DNA from: Comamonadaceae bacterium
Lineage (GTDB): Bacteria > Pseudomonadota > Gammaproteobacteria > Burkholderiales > Burkholderiaceae_C
DNA: 38,175 nucleotides
NCBI GenBank assembly: GCA_027488215.1
Contig: JAIYCB010000020.1
Span: forward strand, 1 to 38,175
Direction: 5' to 3'
Shown here: positions 14,225-23,800 of the stretch, piece by piece
Position numbering within the stretch: position 1 is the first letter of the stretch
Layout: each line of letters opens with the position of its first letter
Notes under the pieces: generated by a model
What the model saw: only the letters and a program-made list of their open reading frames with translations
The model's database searches: none
What the model was told of the DNA's origin: nothing
Program-made: the position numbers and the translations under genes

Positions 14225-15421
14225 ATGGGATTTTTTGACCGCTTTTTCTCGCGCAAGTCCGCGGGCAGCGTGATCGCGGAGATTCTGCGGGGCACGCAGA
14301 CCGCCTCCGGCGCGCACGTGACCGCCGATGCGGCCCTGCGCGTGGCGGCGGTCTATTCGTGCGTCAGCGTGATCTCGGAGACGATCGGCTCGCTGCCGTT
14401 GAATGTCTACCAGCGCCGCAGTGGCGGGGGCAAGACGCAGCGGCGCGACCACCCGCTGTACCGGCTGCTGCATGCGAGGCCCAACAGCTGGCAGACCAGT
14501 TTCGAATTTCGCGAGATGATGCAGGCGCACTTCGAGCTGCGCGGCAACGCTTACGCGTACAAGAATATGGATTCGCGCGGCAACCTGCTCGAGCTCTTGC
14601 CGCTGCACCCGGATCGCGTCGAGGTCCGGCAGTTGCGTGATCTGTCGCTGCAGTACCACGTGCAATTGGATGACCACAGCAACGAGCGACTGGTACTCTC
14701 GCAAGACCAGGTGTTCCACCTGCGCGGGCTGTCCTCGAACGGCTATACCGGACGCTCGACGCTGCAGGACGCGCGCGAGACGTTCGGCGTGGCGATCTCG
14801 ACGCAGGAGTTTGCCGGGCGCTTCTACAAAAACGACGCCACGCCCAGTGTCGTCCTGACGCACCCGGGCAAGCTCTCCAAGGAAGTCGCCGACCGCATCC
14901 GCGAATCGTGGAACCAGGCCTTTGCCGGCTCCGGCAACGCGCGCAAGACGGCGGTGCTGGAGGAGGGCATGAGCATCGAGCGGCTGACCTTGTCGGCCGA
15001 GGATGCGCAGTTTCTGGAGACGCGCAAGTTCCAGCGCTCGGAGATCGCAGGCCTGTTCCGGGTGCCGGCGCACCTGATCGGCGACTTGGAGCGCGCCACC
15101 TTCAGCAACATCGAGGCGCAACAGATCGCCTTTGTCATGCACTGCATCCGGCCGCGCCTGGTGCGCTGGGAGCAGGCCTTGTCGCGCGACTTGTTCACCG
15201 CGCCTGACGTGTATTTCCCCGAGTTCAATGCCGAGGGGCTGTTGCGCGGGGACACCAAGAGCCGCTTCGATGCGTACGCCATCGCGCGCAACTGGGGTTG
15301 GCTGTCGGTCAACGAGATCCGCGAACGCGAAAACTTAAATCCGATCGGGCCGGAAGGCGATATCTACCTGCAGCCGCTGAATATGCAGGCCGCCGGCGCG
15401 CCGGCCGATCCGCAGCCATAA
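14225..15421 (+). CDS. Portal protein (HK97 family)
   Basis: 398 residues, normal for the family. Signature segments: VAAVYSCVSVISETIGSLPL near the start, the FEFREMMQAHFELRGNAYAY helix, YKNDATPSVVL, and SEIAGLFRVPAHLIGD in the C-terminal half, followed by the NIEAQQIAFV stretch. It would form the dodecameric ring through which terminase pumps DNA. The order terL-portal-protease-capsid is the HK97 order. It starts 8 bp after terL. Confidence 0.95.
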   Translation: MGFFDRFFSRKSAGSVIAEILRGTQTASGAHVTADAALRVAAVYSCVSVISETIGSLPLNVYQRRSGGGKTQRRDHPLYRLLHARPNSWQTSFEFREMMQAHFELRGNAYAYKNMDSRGNLLELLPLHPDRVEVRQLRDLSLQYHVQLDDHSNERLVLSQDQVFHLRGLSSNGYTGRSTLQDARETFGVAISTQEFAGRFYKNDATPSVVLTHPGKLSKEVADRIRESWNQAFAGSGNARKTAVLEEGMSIERLTLSAEDAQFLETRKFQRSEIAGLFRVPAHLIGDLERATFSNIEAQQIAFVMHCIRPRLVRWEQALSRDLFTAPDVYFPEFNAEGLLRGDTKSRFDAYAIARNWGWLSVNEIRERENLNPIGPEGDIYLQPLNMQAAGAPADPQP

Positions 15422-15431
15422 GAGGGCAACC

Positions 15432-16085
15432 ATGCAAACCAAGCGACTGTGCTTCGCCGCCGAGATCAAGGCCAGCGAGGAAGGCACGATCGAGGGCTAC
15501 GGCTCCGTGTTCGGCGACCTGGACAGCTACGCCGACATCGTCAAAAAGGGCGCGTTCAAGCGCACGTTGAAGGAGGCCAAGGCCATCGGCCGGCTGCCGG
15601 CCATGCTCTGGCAGCACAACCCGGATCAGCCCATTGGCGTGTGGACCGATATGTTCGAGGACGAGCGCGGGCTGATGGTCAAGGGACGGCTGGCCGACAC
15701 CCAGCTCGGGCGCGAGGCGCACACCCTGATGCAGATGGGCGCGCTCACGGGCCTGTCGATCGGCTACCGGACCGTCAAGTACAAGATGGACCACGAGACC
15801 GGCATTCGCACGCTCGAAGACGTGGACCTGTTCGAAGTCTCGCCGGTGACGTTCCCGGCACTCGATTCGGCGCGCCTGTCGGCCGTCAAGAGTGCCGAGG
15901 ACATCAGGACGGCACGCGAATTCGAGGAATTCCTGCGGGAGGCAGGCTTTTCCCGGACGGTAGCCAAGGCCCTGGTGGCCGGCGGCTACAAAGCGGCTTT
16001 TCCTCAGCGGGATGCTGAAGGCGAGCTGGACGACATAGTCGCGGCGATCAAGCGCAATGCGGCAATTCTTTCAACTTCCCGTTAA
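15432..16085 (+). CDS. Prohead maturation protease (HK97 gp4-like)
   Basis: 217 residues. It shows EGTIEGYGSVFGDLDSYADI at the N-terminus, MLWQHNPDQPIGVW with the catalytic-type His, and MGALTGLSIGYRTV with a Ser in the pattern of the U35 serine protease family. VDLFEVSPVTFPALDSARL then closes the core. It would process the capsid protein's N-terminal scaffold. A GAGGGC purine run precedes the ATG. It lies between portal and capsid as expected. Confidence 0.93.
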   Translation: MQTKRLCFAAEIKASEEGTIEGYGSVFGDLDSYADIVKKGAFKRTLKEAKAIGRLPAMLWQHNPDQPIGVWTDMFEDERGLMVKGRLADTQLGREAHTLMQMGALTGLSIGYRTVKYKMDHETGIRTLEDVDLFEVSPVTFPALDSARLSAVKSAEDIRTAREFEEFLREAGFSRTVAKALVAGGYKAAFPQRDAEGELDDIVAAIKRNAAILSTSR

Positions 16086-16097
16086 AGGAAAAACATC

Positions 16098-17324
16098 ATG
16101 GATATCAGTGAAATCAAGACCCTCATCGAGGCACAGGGCCGCGCGTTCGAGGAATTCAAGCGCACCAACGACCAGCGTATCGAGGAGATGAAAAAGGGCC
16201 ACGGCGTGGCCGACCTCGAGGCCAAGCTTGCGCAGATGAGCGCGGACATGTCGCGCCTGGAAGCCGAGAAGCAGGTGCTCGAAGCGCGCGTGAACAAGAT
16301 CGGCCTCTCTGGCGCGAATGACGCCAAGGGCGAGGACGCCAAGGGCGAGCACAAGTCCGCGTACATGAAGTGGCTGCGCAAGGGGGTCGAGAGCGGCCTG
16401 GCCGAGCTCGAGGCCAAGGCACTGAACATCACCACCGATGCCGATGGCGGCTATGCGGTGCCCGAAGAGATCGATCGCGACATCCAGCAGACGCTGATCA
16501 ACATCTCGCCGGTGCGCGCAGTGGCCACCGTGCGCCAGATCTCGACCTCCGACTACAAGAAGCTGGTCTCGCGCCGCGGCGCCGCGTCCGGCTGGGTCGA
16601 CGAGGATGACGGCCGCGCGGCGACCAACACGCCGACGCTGGCGCAGGTGACGCCATTCATGGGCGAGATCTATGCCAACCCGCAGGCTACGCAGACGATG
16701 CTCGACGACGTCTTCTTCGATGCCGAAGGCTGGCTGGCCGGAGAGATCGCCGACGAGTTCGCATACCAGGAAGGCGTGGCCTTCATCACCGGCAACGGCA
16801 CCAAAAAGCCGAAGGGCTTTCTCGCTTACAGCACGGCCGCCACCGCCGACAGCAGCCGCGCATTCGGCACGCTGCAGCATGTGCTCTCCGGTGCCGATGG
16901 CGCGTTCCTGGCTGCCCCCAATGGCGGCGACTGCCTGATCACCACGGTCCAGTCGCTGAAAGCCGGCCATCGACCCGGTGCGGTGTGGATGATGAACAGC
17001 CTCACGCTGGCAGCCGTGCGCAAGCTCAAGGATGGGGACGGCAACTATCTGTGGCGCCCGGGCCTCGAGGCCGGTGCGCCGTCAAACCTGCTGGGCTACC
17101 AGGTGGTCGAGGCCGAAGGCATGCCGGACATCGCCGCCGATAGCCTGGCCATTGCGTTTGGCAACTTCCGTGCCGGCTACCTGATCGTCGACCGTGTCGG
17201 CATTCGCACGCTGCGTGACCCGTACTCGAACAAGCCCTATGTCGGCTTTTACACCACCAAGCGCCTGGGCGGCGCGGTGGTGGATTCTGAAGCGATCAAG
17301 GTCGTCAAGTTCGGCGACGCGTAA
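16098..17324 (+). CDS. Major capsid protein (HK97 fold)
   Basis: 408 residues. The N-terminal ~100 form a helical, coiled-coil delta domain (EEFKRTNDQRIEEMKKGHG through MSRLEAEKQVLEARV) to be removed by the protease. The body follows the HK97 pattern: TDADGGYAVPEEIDRDIQQT, a central GEIYANPQATQTMLDD, AFITGNGTKKPKGFL and the final GIRTLRDPYSNKPYVGFYT. An AAAGGA ribosome site lies before the ATG. An intrinsic terminator follows, so capsid message would exceed that of the genes downstream. Confidence 0.95.
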   Translation: MDISEIKTLIEAQGRAFEEFKRTNDQRIEEMKKGHGVADLEAKLAQMSADMSRLEAEKQVLEARVNKIGLSGANDAKGEDAKGEHKSAYMKWLRKGVESGLAELEAKALNITTDADGGYAVPEEIDRDIQQTLINISPVRAVATVRQISTSDYKKLVSRRGAASGWVDEDDGRAATNTPTLAQVTPFMGEIYANPQATQTMLDDVFFDAEGWLAGEIADEFAYQEGVAFITGNGTKKPKGFLAYSTAATADSSRAFGTLQHVLSGADGAFLAAPNGGDCLITTVQSLKAGHRPGAVWMMNSLTLAAVRKLKDGDGNYLWRPGLEAGAPSNLLGYQVVEAEGMPDIAADSLAIAFGNFRAGYLIVDRVGIRTLRDPYSNKPYVGFYTTKRLGGAVVDSEAIKVVKFGDA

Positions 17325-17343
17325 GGCTAACCACTGCAAGGGA

Positions 17344-17372
17344 GAAGGGAGGCGCAGGCCTCCCTTCTTTTT
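17344..17372 (+). terminator. Terminator after the capsid gene
   Basis: GAAGGGAGGC (17344-17353) pairs perfectly with GCCTCCCTTC (17358-17367), followed by five T. It lies between capsid and connector genes and would lower downstream expression unless antiterminated. Confidence 0.75.
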
Positions 17373-17377
17373 GAGCC

Positions 17378-17596
17378 ATGAGAATCCGAGTCCTCAAACC
17401 GTTTCGCTGGGCACACGACGGCGTGACCGTCACCGACTGCCAGAGCGGGGAAATCCACGAGCTGGGCGAGGCGGTGGCCGCGCGTGCGCTGCGTCATGGC
17501 TGGATCGAGCCGGTTGAACACAAGAGCATCGACGCGGCGCCGGAGAACAAGGCGCGGCGCACTGTGCGGGCGAAAAAACATGCTGATCCGGTCTGA
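17378..17596 (+). CDS. Small head-region protein
   Basis: 72 residues starting MRIRVLKPFRWAHDGVTV. The first ~45 residues look like a small beta-barrel (strands at RIRVLKPF, VTVTDCQSGEIHEL), then a lysine/arginine-rich tail (ENKARRTVRAKKHADPV). Its place between the capsid and the connector genes is where many HK97-like phages carry a small head or stabilising protein; I do not recognise a family. The start lies just after a terminator without a ribosome site. The 3' end overlaps the next gene. Confidence 0.65.
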   Translation: MRIRVLKPFRWAHDGVTVTDCQSGEIHELGEAVAARALRHGWIEPVEHKSIDAAPENKARRTVRAKKHADPV

Positions 17597-18134
17597 GCGC
17601 ATCACCCCGCCCGGGGTCGAACCCATCACGATGGCTGAGGCCAAGACCCACCTGCGGGTCGATCACGACGACGAGGACGTCTACATCGCGTCACTGATTG
17701 CGGTGGCGCGCGACGAGGCCGAGGCCGTGTGCGGCCGGCGGTTCGGCGAACAGGTCTGGCGGCTGTACTTCGACCGCTTCGAAGCGATCCGGCTGCATGG
17801 CTGCGGCGTGGTGGCGACGGCCACGCTCGACTGGCGCAATGACCAGGGCGGCTGGGTGGCGCTCTCGGGCGCCGAGTACGAGGTCGTCAAGGCGGTGCCG
17901 GCCTATGTGTTCTACAAGGACGACTTCAACGTGCCGACCACGGGCGACTTTGCCGAGGTCGTGCGCATGAATGTCAGCTGCGGCGAGCCGGCGCCGCCGG
18001 GCGTGAAGGCGTGGATGCTGCTGCGCATCGGCACGCTGTATGCGAACCGGGAGGCCGATGCCGAGCGGCGGGTCGAGCCGCAGCAGTTCGTGCCGAACCT
18101 GCTAGCCGCGCACCGGGTGATGGACTTTTCATGA
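17580..18134 (+). CDS. Head-tail connector (gp6-like)
   Basis: 184 residues from ATG 17580. It begins with IRSERITPPGVEPITMAEAK and a LRVDHDDEDVYIASLIAVAR helix, then EAEAVCGRRFGEQVWRLYFD, the opening pattern of the gp6-like connector family (Phage_connect_1). The C-terminal helix VKAWMLLRIGTLYANREADA is also typical. These proteins ring the portal exit and join head to tail. The stop overlaps the next start. Confidence 0.85.
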   Translation: MLIRSERITPPGVEPITMAEAKTHLRVDHDDEDVYIASLIAVARDEAEAVCGRRFGEQVWRLYFDRFEAIRLHGCGVVATATLDWRNDQGGWVALSGAEYEVVKAVPAYVFYKDDFNVPTTGDFAEVVRMNVSCGEPAPPGVKAWMLLRIGTLYANREADAERRVEPQQFVPNLLAAHRVMDFS

Positions 18135-18472
18135 CCGCGGGCGCGCTCAATCGCCGCGTTACGCTCCAGCGGCGTGCCACGACGCTGGACGAGTACGGGC
18201 AGCCATCGGCCGGCTGGACCGATATCGCGACCGTATGGGCTGACGTGCGGCCGGTCGGCGGTCGCGAAAAGCTGCGCGCGATGGCAATCGAGTCGACACT
18301 CACGCACACGGTGAAGGTGCGATTTCGGGCGGACTTTCTGCCGGTGACCGAGGCCGATGCCTGGCTCATCCGGTACGGCGCGCGAGTGCTGCAGATCACG
18401 GCGGCGATGGACTGGGAAGACCGGCGCACGTACATCATTTTCGATTGCATCGAGACAGGGGTCGACGCATGA
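18131..18472 (+). CDS. Head closure / head-tail joining protein
   Basis: 113 residues. The pattern LNRRVTLQRRATTLDEYGQP, then WADVRPVGGREKLRAMAIES and VKVRFRADFLPVTEADAWLI, is that of the SPP1 gp16-like joining family (Phage_H_T_join). These small beta-barrels close the head after packaging. ATGA overlap with the connector gene and overlap with the next gene make a tight translational series. Confidence 0.85.
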   Translation: MTAGALNRRVTLQRRATTLDEYGQPSAGWTDIATVWADVRPVGGREKLRAMAIESTLTHTVKVRFRADFLPVTEADAWLIRYGARVLQITAAMDWEDRRTYIIFDCIETGVDA

Positions 18473-18933
18473 GCGAGGTGAAAATCACTGGACTGGCCGA
18501 GCTCGACAAACTCTTGAAGGCGCTGCCGGGCAAGGTCGAGAAGAACATTTTGCGCGGTGCGATGCGCGCCGGCGCGAAAGTCTTCCAGGACCGTGCGCGG
18601 GGGCTGGCGCCGGTCGCCTCCGGCAAGCTGCGCGAAAGCATTCGTGTCAGCACCCGCGCCAAGCAGGGGCAGGTGTGGGCGACGGTGACGGCCGGCGGCA
18701 AGAGGGCCTTCTACGCGCCCATGGTCGAGTTCGGGACCGCGCGCCACTTCATCAAGCCCAAGCACCGGCAAAGCCTGTTCGTCGCGGGCCTTGCTCGGGA
18801 GACGGTCGACCACCCGGGTGCCCGGCCCAATCCGTTCATGCGGCCGGCGCTCGATGGCGGGCAGGCTGAGGCAATCGGTGCCGCGGCCGACTACATTCGC
18901 GCGCGGCTGGACAAAGAGGCGGCCAAGGCGTGA
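18469..18933 (+). CDS. HK97 gp10-like tail-joining protein
   Basis: 154 residues. It begins EVKITGLAELDKLLKALPGK, then AMRAGAKVFQDRARGLAPVA with SGKLRESI, and a FYAPMVEFGTARHFIKPK strand, all typical of the HK97-gp10_like family. RPNPFMRPALDGGQAEA near the end is also characteristic. These proteins act at the head-proximal end of the tail. It overlaps both neighbours. Confidence 0.87.
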   Translation: MSEVKITGLAELDKLLKALPGKVEKNILRGAMRAGAKVFQDRARGLAPVASGKLRESIRVSTRAKQGQVWATVTAGGKRAFYAPMVEFGTARHFIKPKHRQSLFVAGLARETVDHPGARPNPFMRPALDGGQAEAIGAAADYIRARLDKEAAKA

Positions 18934-19325
18934 ACCCGGAGCTTCTCGTGGCGGCCCTGCTGAACGCGCCCGCGATCACCGCGCTGGTTGGCGCCAAGCG
19001 CGCGCTGTCGCAGCTGCCGACGAACACGAAGCCGCCGGCGCTGGTGTACCAGGTGATCGACGCGGTGCCAGAGCCGAACCTGAACTTTCATGAGCCGGCG
19101 CGCGCACGGGCACGGATCCAGATCAACCCGCTGGCCCTGTCGGTGGCCGAGGTCAAGGCTATCCATGCCGCAGTGCGCAGCACGCTCGACTTTCGGCAGC
19201 AGATCACGGTGGGCGGCAAGACGATCGTCTCGTGCCGGTTCGATCTGCAAGGGCCGGTCGAGCACGACGTTGAGACCGGCATCTGGACGCAAAGCGCCGA
19301 CTACCTGCTGCAGTACTACGAGTAG
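18930..19325 (+). CDS. Tail completion protein (DUF3168 type)
   Basis: 131 residues from a GTG at 18930 that overlaps the upstream stop. It opens LLVAALLNAPAITALVGAKR and continues PALVYQVIDAVPEPNLNF, ARIQINPLALSVAEVKAI, with a C-terminal beta strand ending SADYLLQYYE. This is the usual pattern of DUF3168 tail terminators, which cap the tail tube to set its end. A terminator-like hairpin follows, before the tail tube gene. Confidence 0.83.
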   Translation: MNPELLVAALLNAPAITALVGAKRALSQLPTNTKPPALVYQVIDAVPEPNLNFHEPARARARIQINPLALSVAEVKAIHAAVRSTLDFRQQITVGGKTIVSCRFDLQGPVEHDVETGIWTQSADYLLQYYE

Positions 19326-19365
19326 ACGGCGCTGTACACAAGACCAGCTTGGCTGGCGATTGGTT

Positions 19366-19388
19366 GCCCGCATCCCTGCGGGCTTTTT
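19366..19388 (+). terminator. Terminator-like hairpin before the tail tube gene
   Basis: GCCCGCA (19366-19372) pairs with TGCGGGC (19377-19383) across TCCC, followed by a five-T run. It lies in the 84-bp gap before the tail tube gene, which has its own strong ribosome site. Confidence 0.7.
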
Positions 19389-19409
19389 CATTTCTGAAAG
19401 GAAGATGCA

Positions 19410-19871
19410 ATGACTGTACGCACATCCGCAGGGACCACCCTGAAAATTTCTTCAAATGCACCAGCCACGTTTGACCCCACCGGTTATGCGGCACTGACGT
19501 ACACGGCCGTGGGCGAGATCACCGACCTGGGTGAATTCGGCCGCGAGTTCGCGCTCGTCACGCACAACGCCGTCGGTTCGCGCGGTACGCAAAAGTACAA
19601 GGGCTCGTTCAATGAAGGCACGATGAACCTGACGCTCGGGCTCGATACCGACGACGCCGGCCAGGTACTGATGAAGGCCGCGTCGCTGTCGGACAGCCCA
19701 TACAGCATTCAGGTGCAAACCCAGAACGGCGACAAGTACTTTTTCCAGGCGATGGTCATGAACTTCAAGGTCGGAGTGGGATCGGTTGATTCGATCACGA
19801 CCGCCTCGTGCGTGCTCGAGCTGACCACGTCGTCGACCGGTGTGGGCATCGTCGAAGTGCTCGCCGCCTGA
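19410..19871 (+). CDS. Major tail tube protein
   Basis: 153 residues with an AAAGGAAG ribosome site. The sequence is beta-rich with short loops: TLKISSNAPATFDPTGYAAL, GEITDLGEFGREFALVTHNA, then KYKGSFNEGTMNLTLGLDTD and VLELTTSSTGVGIVEVL. This matches siphovirus tube proteins built on the tail-tube fold. It lies between the tail completion protein and the tail chaperone genes, the standard place for the major tail protein. Confidence 0.85.
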   Translation: MTVRTSAGTTLKISSNAPATFDPTGYAALTYTAVGEITDLGEFGREFALVTHNAVGSRGTQKYKGSFNEGTMNLTLGLDTDDAGQVLMKAASLSDSPYSIQVQTQNGDKYFFQAMVMNFKVGVGSVDSITTASCVLELTTSSTGVGIVEVLAA

Positions 19872-19983
19872 ATAAATGCCTTCCGAGGCCCACCGCGCAC
19901 CGAGCCGACGCCTGTCTCATCCTTCGCGGGGTGAGCGGGCGTCGGCCACGGGCACATCACCCCTCCCGCGAAAGGATCCACCG

Positions 19984-20388
19984 ATGTTTGACATTTCCAA
20001 GCTGGCCGTCGACGAGACGGCCGTCATTGAACTGGAGAGCCCCGACGGCGAGCCGTTGACCAACGACCAGGGCCAGACCTTGAGCGTGACGGTCTACGGC
20101 CCCGGGTCGAAGCAGTTTCAGAAGGCGCAGGGTACGCGCAATCGCGCGGTGCTCGATTTTGTGCGCAGGGGCGGCAAGAAGATGAAGGACGACGAGCAGC
20201 GCGAGCTCGATGCCGACTTTCTGTCCGCGTGCACCGTGTCGTTCAACGGCTTTACGTACAAGGAGCTGACCGGCTACGAAATGTTCAAAGGCGCGTACCT
20301 GGACCCGGCGATTGGCTTCATTGCCGAGCAAGTCAACAAGGCCATCGGTGACTGGGCAAATTTTACGAAGGGGTCAAGCAAGACCTGA
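19984..20388 (+). CDS. Tail assembly chaperone, short form (gpG-like)
   Basis: 134 residues from ATG 19984, with GCGAAAGGA ten bases upstream; an earlier ATG at 19876 would add a Pro/Arg-rich, noncoding-looking stretch (19872-19983 holds nothing else I see). It begins MFDISKLAVDETAVIELESP and includes KQFQKAQGTRNRAVLDFVRR. Small acidic proteins here act as tape-measure chaperones. A slippery heptamer A-AAT-TTT at 20358-20364 precedes the stop by eight codons and gives the long form listed separately. Confidence 0.85.
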   Translation: MFDISKLAVDETAVIELESPDGEPLTNDQGQTLSVTVYGPGSKQFQKAQGTRNRAVLDFVRRGGKKMKDDEQRELDADFLSACTVSFNGFTYKELTGYEMFKGAYLDPAIGFIAEQVNKAIGDWANFTKGSSKT

Positions 20389-20843
20389 CCCTGTACGCGC
20401 GCCAGCTTGGGTGGTTTCACGCGGTGCCGGAGCCGGCCAAGCCGCACAGGCGCGGACCGGAGCACGAACCGTCGCAGACGCGGGCAGAACGGATCATCGC
20501 CAACGGCGGCACGCCATTGATGCCCGACGTGGGCGAGGCCGAGTTCCTGATCGGCTATTGGAAGGACATCGGGCTGGCTCTGCCAGGCGGGATGGGACTG
20601 GTGCCATTGACGGCGACCGAAGTGCAGGCGTGGCAGAGGGGTACCGGTATCGAACTGCAGGCATGGGAATTCAGCGCGCTGCTGGCCATGTCGCGGGGCT
20701 ACCTGGTGGCGCGGCAGGAGGGTGCCAACCCCGCCAGCACGCCGCCGTATGGCGACCCGATCAACGAGTTCGACCGGGCAACCGTCGGACAAAAAGTTTG
20801 TAACGCCTTCAAGGCATTCATCCAGGCGCAGCAACGACCATGA
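19984..20843 (+). CDS. Tail assembly chaperone, frameshifted long form (gpGT-like)
   Basis: A -1 frameshift at 20358-20364 (A-AAT-TTT, read as AAA-TTT after slipping) joins the first 127 codons of the short form to the downstream frame, which is closed above by a stop at 20349-20351. After the slip the product reads TACGAAGGGGTC as YEGV, then KQDLTLYARQLGWFHAVPEP and onward to a stop at 20841-20843, about 286 residues. The downstream part alone has no good start (only a GTG at 20424 with no ribosome site). The arrangement is the classic G/GT pair of lambda-like tails and lies immediately before the tape measure. Confidence 0.8.
20358..20364 (+). other. -1 ribosomal frameshift site
   Basis: The zero-frame codons GCA-AAT-TTT-ACG contain the X-XXY-YYZ heptamer A-AAT-TTT. 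In the -1 frame the same bases are AAA-TTT-T, so both tRNAs keep their first two pairings. A GC-richer stretch follows, but I see no single strong hairpin. Confidence 0.75.
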
Positions 20844-23800
20844 ATATTGGGACACTGACGATCGAGATGGCGGCCAACGTTGCCCGCCTGTCCAGGGACA
20901 TGGATGCTGCGCGCCGAAGTGTTGACGGGGCCATGCAACACATCCAGAAAAGTGTCGCGGCCGCGAAAGCGGCATTGGGCGCATTGGGGGGCGCGCTGGC
21001 CGTTGGCGGTTTCGCCACCTTCATCAAAAGCGCGATCGATGCGGCCGACGAGGTCAGCAAGCTCGCGCAGAAAACCGGCGTGGCCGTCAAGGACCTGGCG
21101 GGCTTGCAACTCGCGTACCGACAGTCCGGGCTCGAAGCCGGGGCGCTGCAGTCGAGCTTGTCCAAGCTGTCGGTGGCGGTCACCAGCGGCAACGATGCGT
21201 TAACGGCGATGGGGATCGCGACCAAGAATGCGGACGGGTCGCTGAAAACCACCCGGGAAGTGCTGGGGCAAGTCGCCGACCGCTTTGCCAGCTATCGGGA
21301 CGGCGTGGAAAAGACGGCGCTGGCCGTGCAACTGTTTGGCAAGTCGGGCGCCGACATGATCCCGCTGCTGAACGGCGGCGCAGCGGCGCTGACCGAGTAT
21401 GACCGCATCGCGCAGCAGCTCGGCCTGACCATGTCTGAACAGACTGCCAAGAGCGCCGAGCGGTTCAATGACACGCTAGACCTGATTGGACAGGGCGTGC
21501 GCGGCGTTGGCTCGCAAATGGCGGCGCGGCTGCTGCCGACCTTGCAAGGGCTGGCCGAGAAATTTTTGGCAGGAATGACCTCGGGCAACCGGATGAAGAA
21601 CATCACGGATGCGCTCGCCTATTCGTTCAAGGCGCTGTATGCCGCAGGTATCGTGCTGGTCGAGGTGTTCGTCACGATCATCAAGTCACTGCAGACCATG
21701 CGGGAGATTGCTATCGCTGTCTTTGAACGCCGGTTTGACGACGCAAAGAAGGCGTTCCAAGGCTTTGGCGATTACATGCGTACGGAATGGCCCAATACCT
21801 TGGCTGAGGCACGTGATGCTTTCGATACAACTGGCAGCGCAGGTGTCGATGCAATGGCAGCGATCACCGCCAGCAGCCAGCGCGCCGCGCCAGTCGTCGG
21901 CGAAGTCGCCAAGAAAGCCAAGGATGCGCGGGTCGAATTTGAGGCGCTGATGTCACGCATCACCGGCAAGGATGCTGGGCTGGATGGCGACTTTTTCAAG
22001 AACCTTGACACGCTCAAAGCCGGGTTCGACAAGGCGTACATCAGCCTCGACCAGTATGTGCAACTGGTCGAGACTTACATCAAGCAGCAGAAGTTCTACC
22101 AGGATCAGGTGAAAGCCGAAGCCGATCTGCTGAAAGAGATCGAGCGCGACGGCGAGGAACGCGCCAAGCAGCGCGAGAAGGAAATCGAGGATCGCGCCAA
22201 GCAGATCAAGTCGGTCGAGGACATGGTCGCGCAAATCCGCTTTGAAGCCGACGCGTTGACAATGACCAATGAAGAGCGCGAGGTGGCAATCAAGCTGCGC
22301 GAACTCGAAAACAAGGGCATTGCACAAGGCACGGCAGAGTACGCCAAATATGCGGAACAAATCCGCGAGGCCGTGATTGCCAAGGAAGCCACCGAGGCAT
22401 CGATCAAGCAGCAGCAGGAATACGCAAAGCAGTGGGAAAAGATCACCGATCAGGTGGGATTTGCGCTGACGAACAGCCTGATGGAAGGGGGCAAGAACGC
22501 TGCTGAATACCTCAAAAACCTATTTAAAACACTGATTCTGCGTCCGCTGATGGAGCCACTGGTGCGCGGCGGGGTAGGGGCAATGCTCGGTGCAATGGGC
22601 ATGGCTGCGCCAGGCGCAGCAGCAGCGGCATCGGGCGGGTCGGGTGGTCTTGGATCAATTGGAAGCGCAGCAGGACTGCTTTCGATGGGCACGGCATTTG
22701 GCGCCGGGATGGCGGCTTCGTTCAGTTCCATGATGGCGGCGGGGGTCAGCGGCTGGGCGACGGCGGCAGGTTCGCTCATCGGCACAGGCGCTGCATCTGG
22801 CATCGCAGCGGGTCTAGGAATGATTGCAGCCCCGCTGGCGGTCGCGGCGCTGGCATTTGAACCGCTATTCGGCAGAAAGCTTAAATCTGCCGGTATTCAG
22901 GGCGACTTCGGCGGCGAGGCTGGTTTTAGCGGCATGAATTTTGAGTTTTACAAAGGCGGCTTGCTCAGAAGCGACAAGACTAAACGCCGTCCGCTTGATC
23001 CGGCAGTCCAAAACGCGCTGGCGCAGCAATTCTTTGCTGTTCAAGGTTCGATGTATGGGATGGCAAATGCGCTGGGCGGCGTGGCAACGTCAGTTGACGG
23101 CTACACCAAGTCAATCAAGGTCAATCTCAAAGGCTTGAGCGAAGAAAAGGCGCAAGAAAAGCTCCAGCAAGTATTTGATGACATTACCGAAGAGATGGGC
23201 GCACAGGTGCTGCGCCAGGTTGCCGCTGCTGAAATGCGGCAAATGGGGATGCTCAATCGCGGCATCCTGATAAATGAATTCACGCTGCAAGAATATATTG
23301 AGCAGTTCCAGCGAGTCGGCGAAACGTCTGGACAGACGCTCCAGCGACTTTCGACGGCGGTTAGCGTAGTCAATCAGGCATTTGATTCGCTTGGCTACAC
23401 ACTTATGCAAGCGAGCCTGTCAGGTGCTGATTTGGCAAGCAAAATTACAGAAGCATTCGGCGGCGTTGAGAATTTCTCCAAGTCGATCGATGCGTTTTAT
23501 CAGACCTTCTACAGCGAACAGGAGCGCACTACCATCCTGACTCGCCAGCTTGGCGAAACCTTCGGCAACCTCAATCTGGCGCTGCCAACCACTCGCGAAG
23601 CGTATCGGGCGCTGGTTGAGTCGTTTGATCTGACAACCGAAAAAGGGCGCTCGCTGTTTGCCACGCTGGTTCAACTGTCGCCGACCTTTGCAGCGGTCAC
23701 AAAGTCGGCAGAAGAACTGCGCCAGCAAGCCATTGATGCGGCTCGCACGGTAACCGACAACGCGCTGGTGGCACTAGAGCGTGCGATTGACAAGCAAAAG

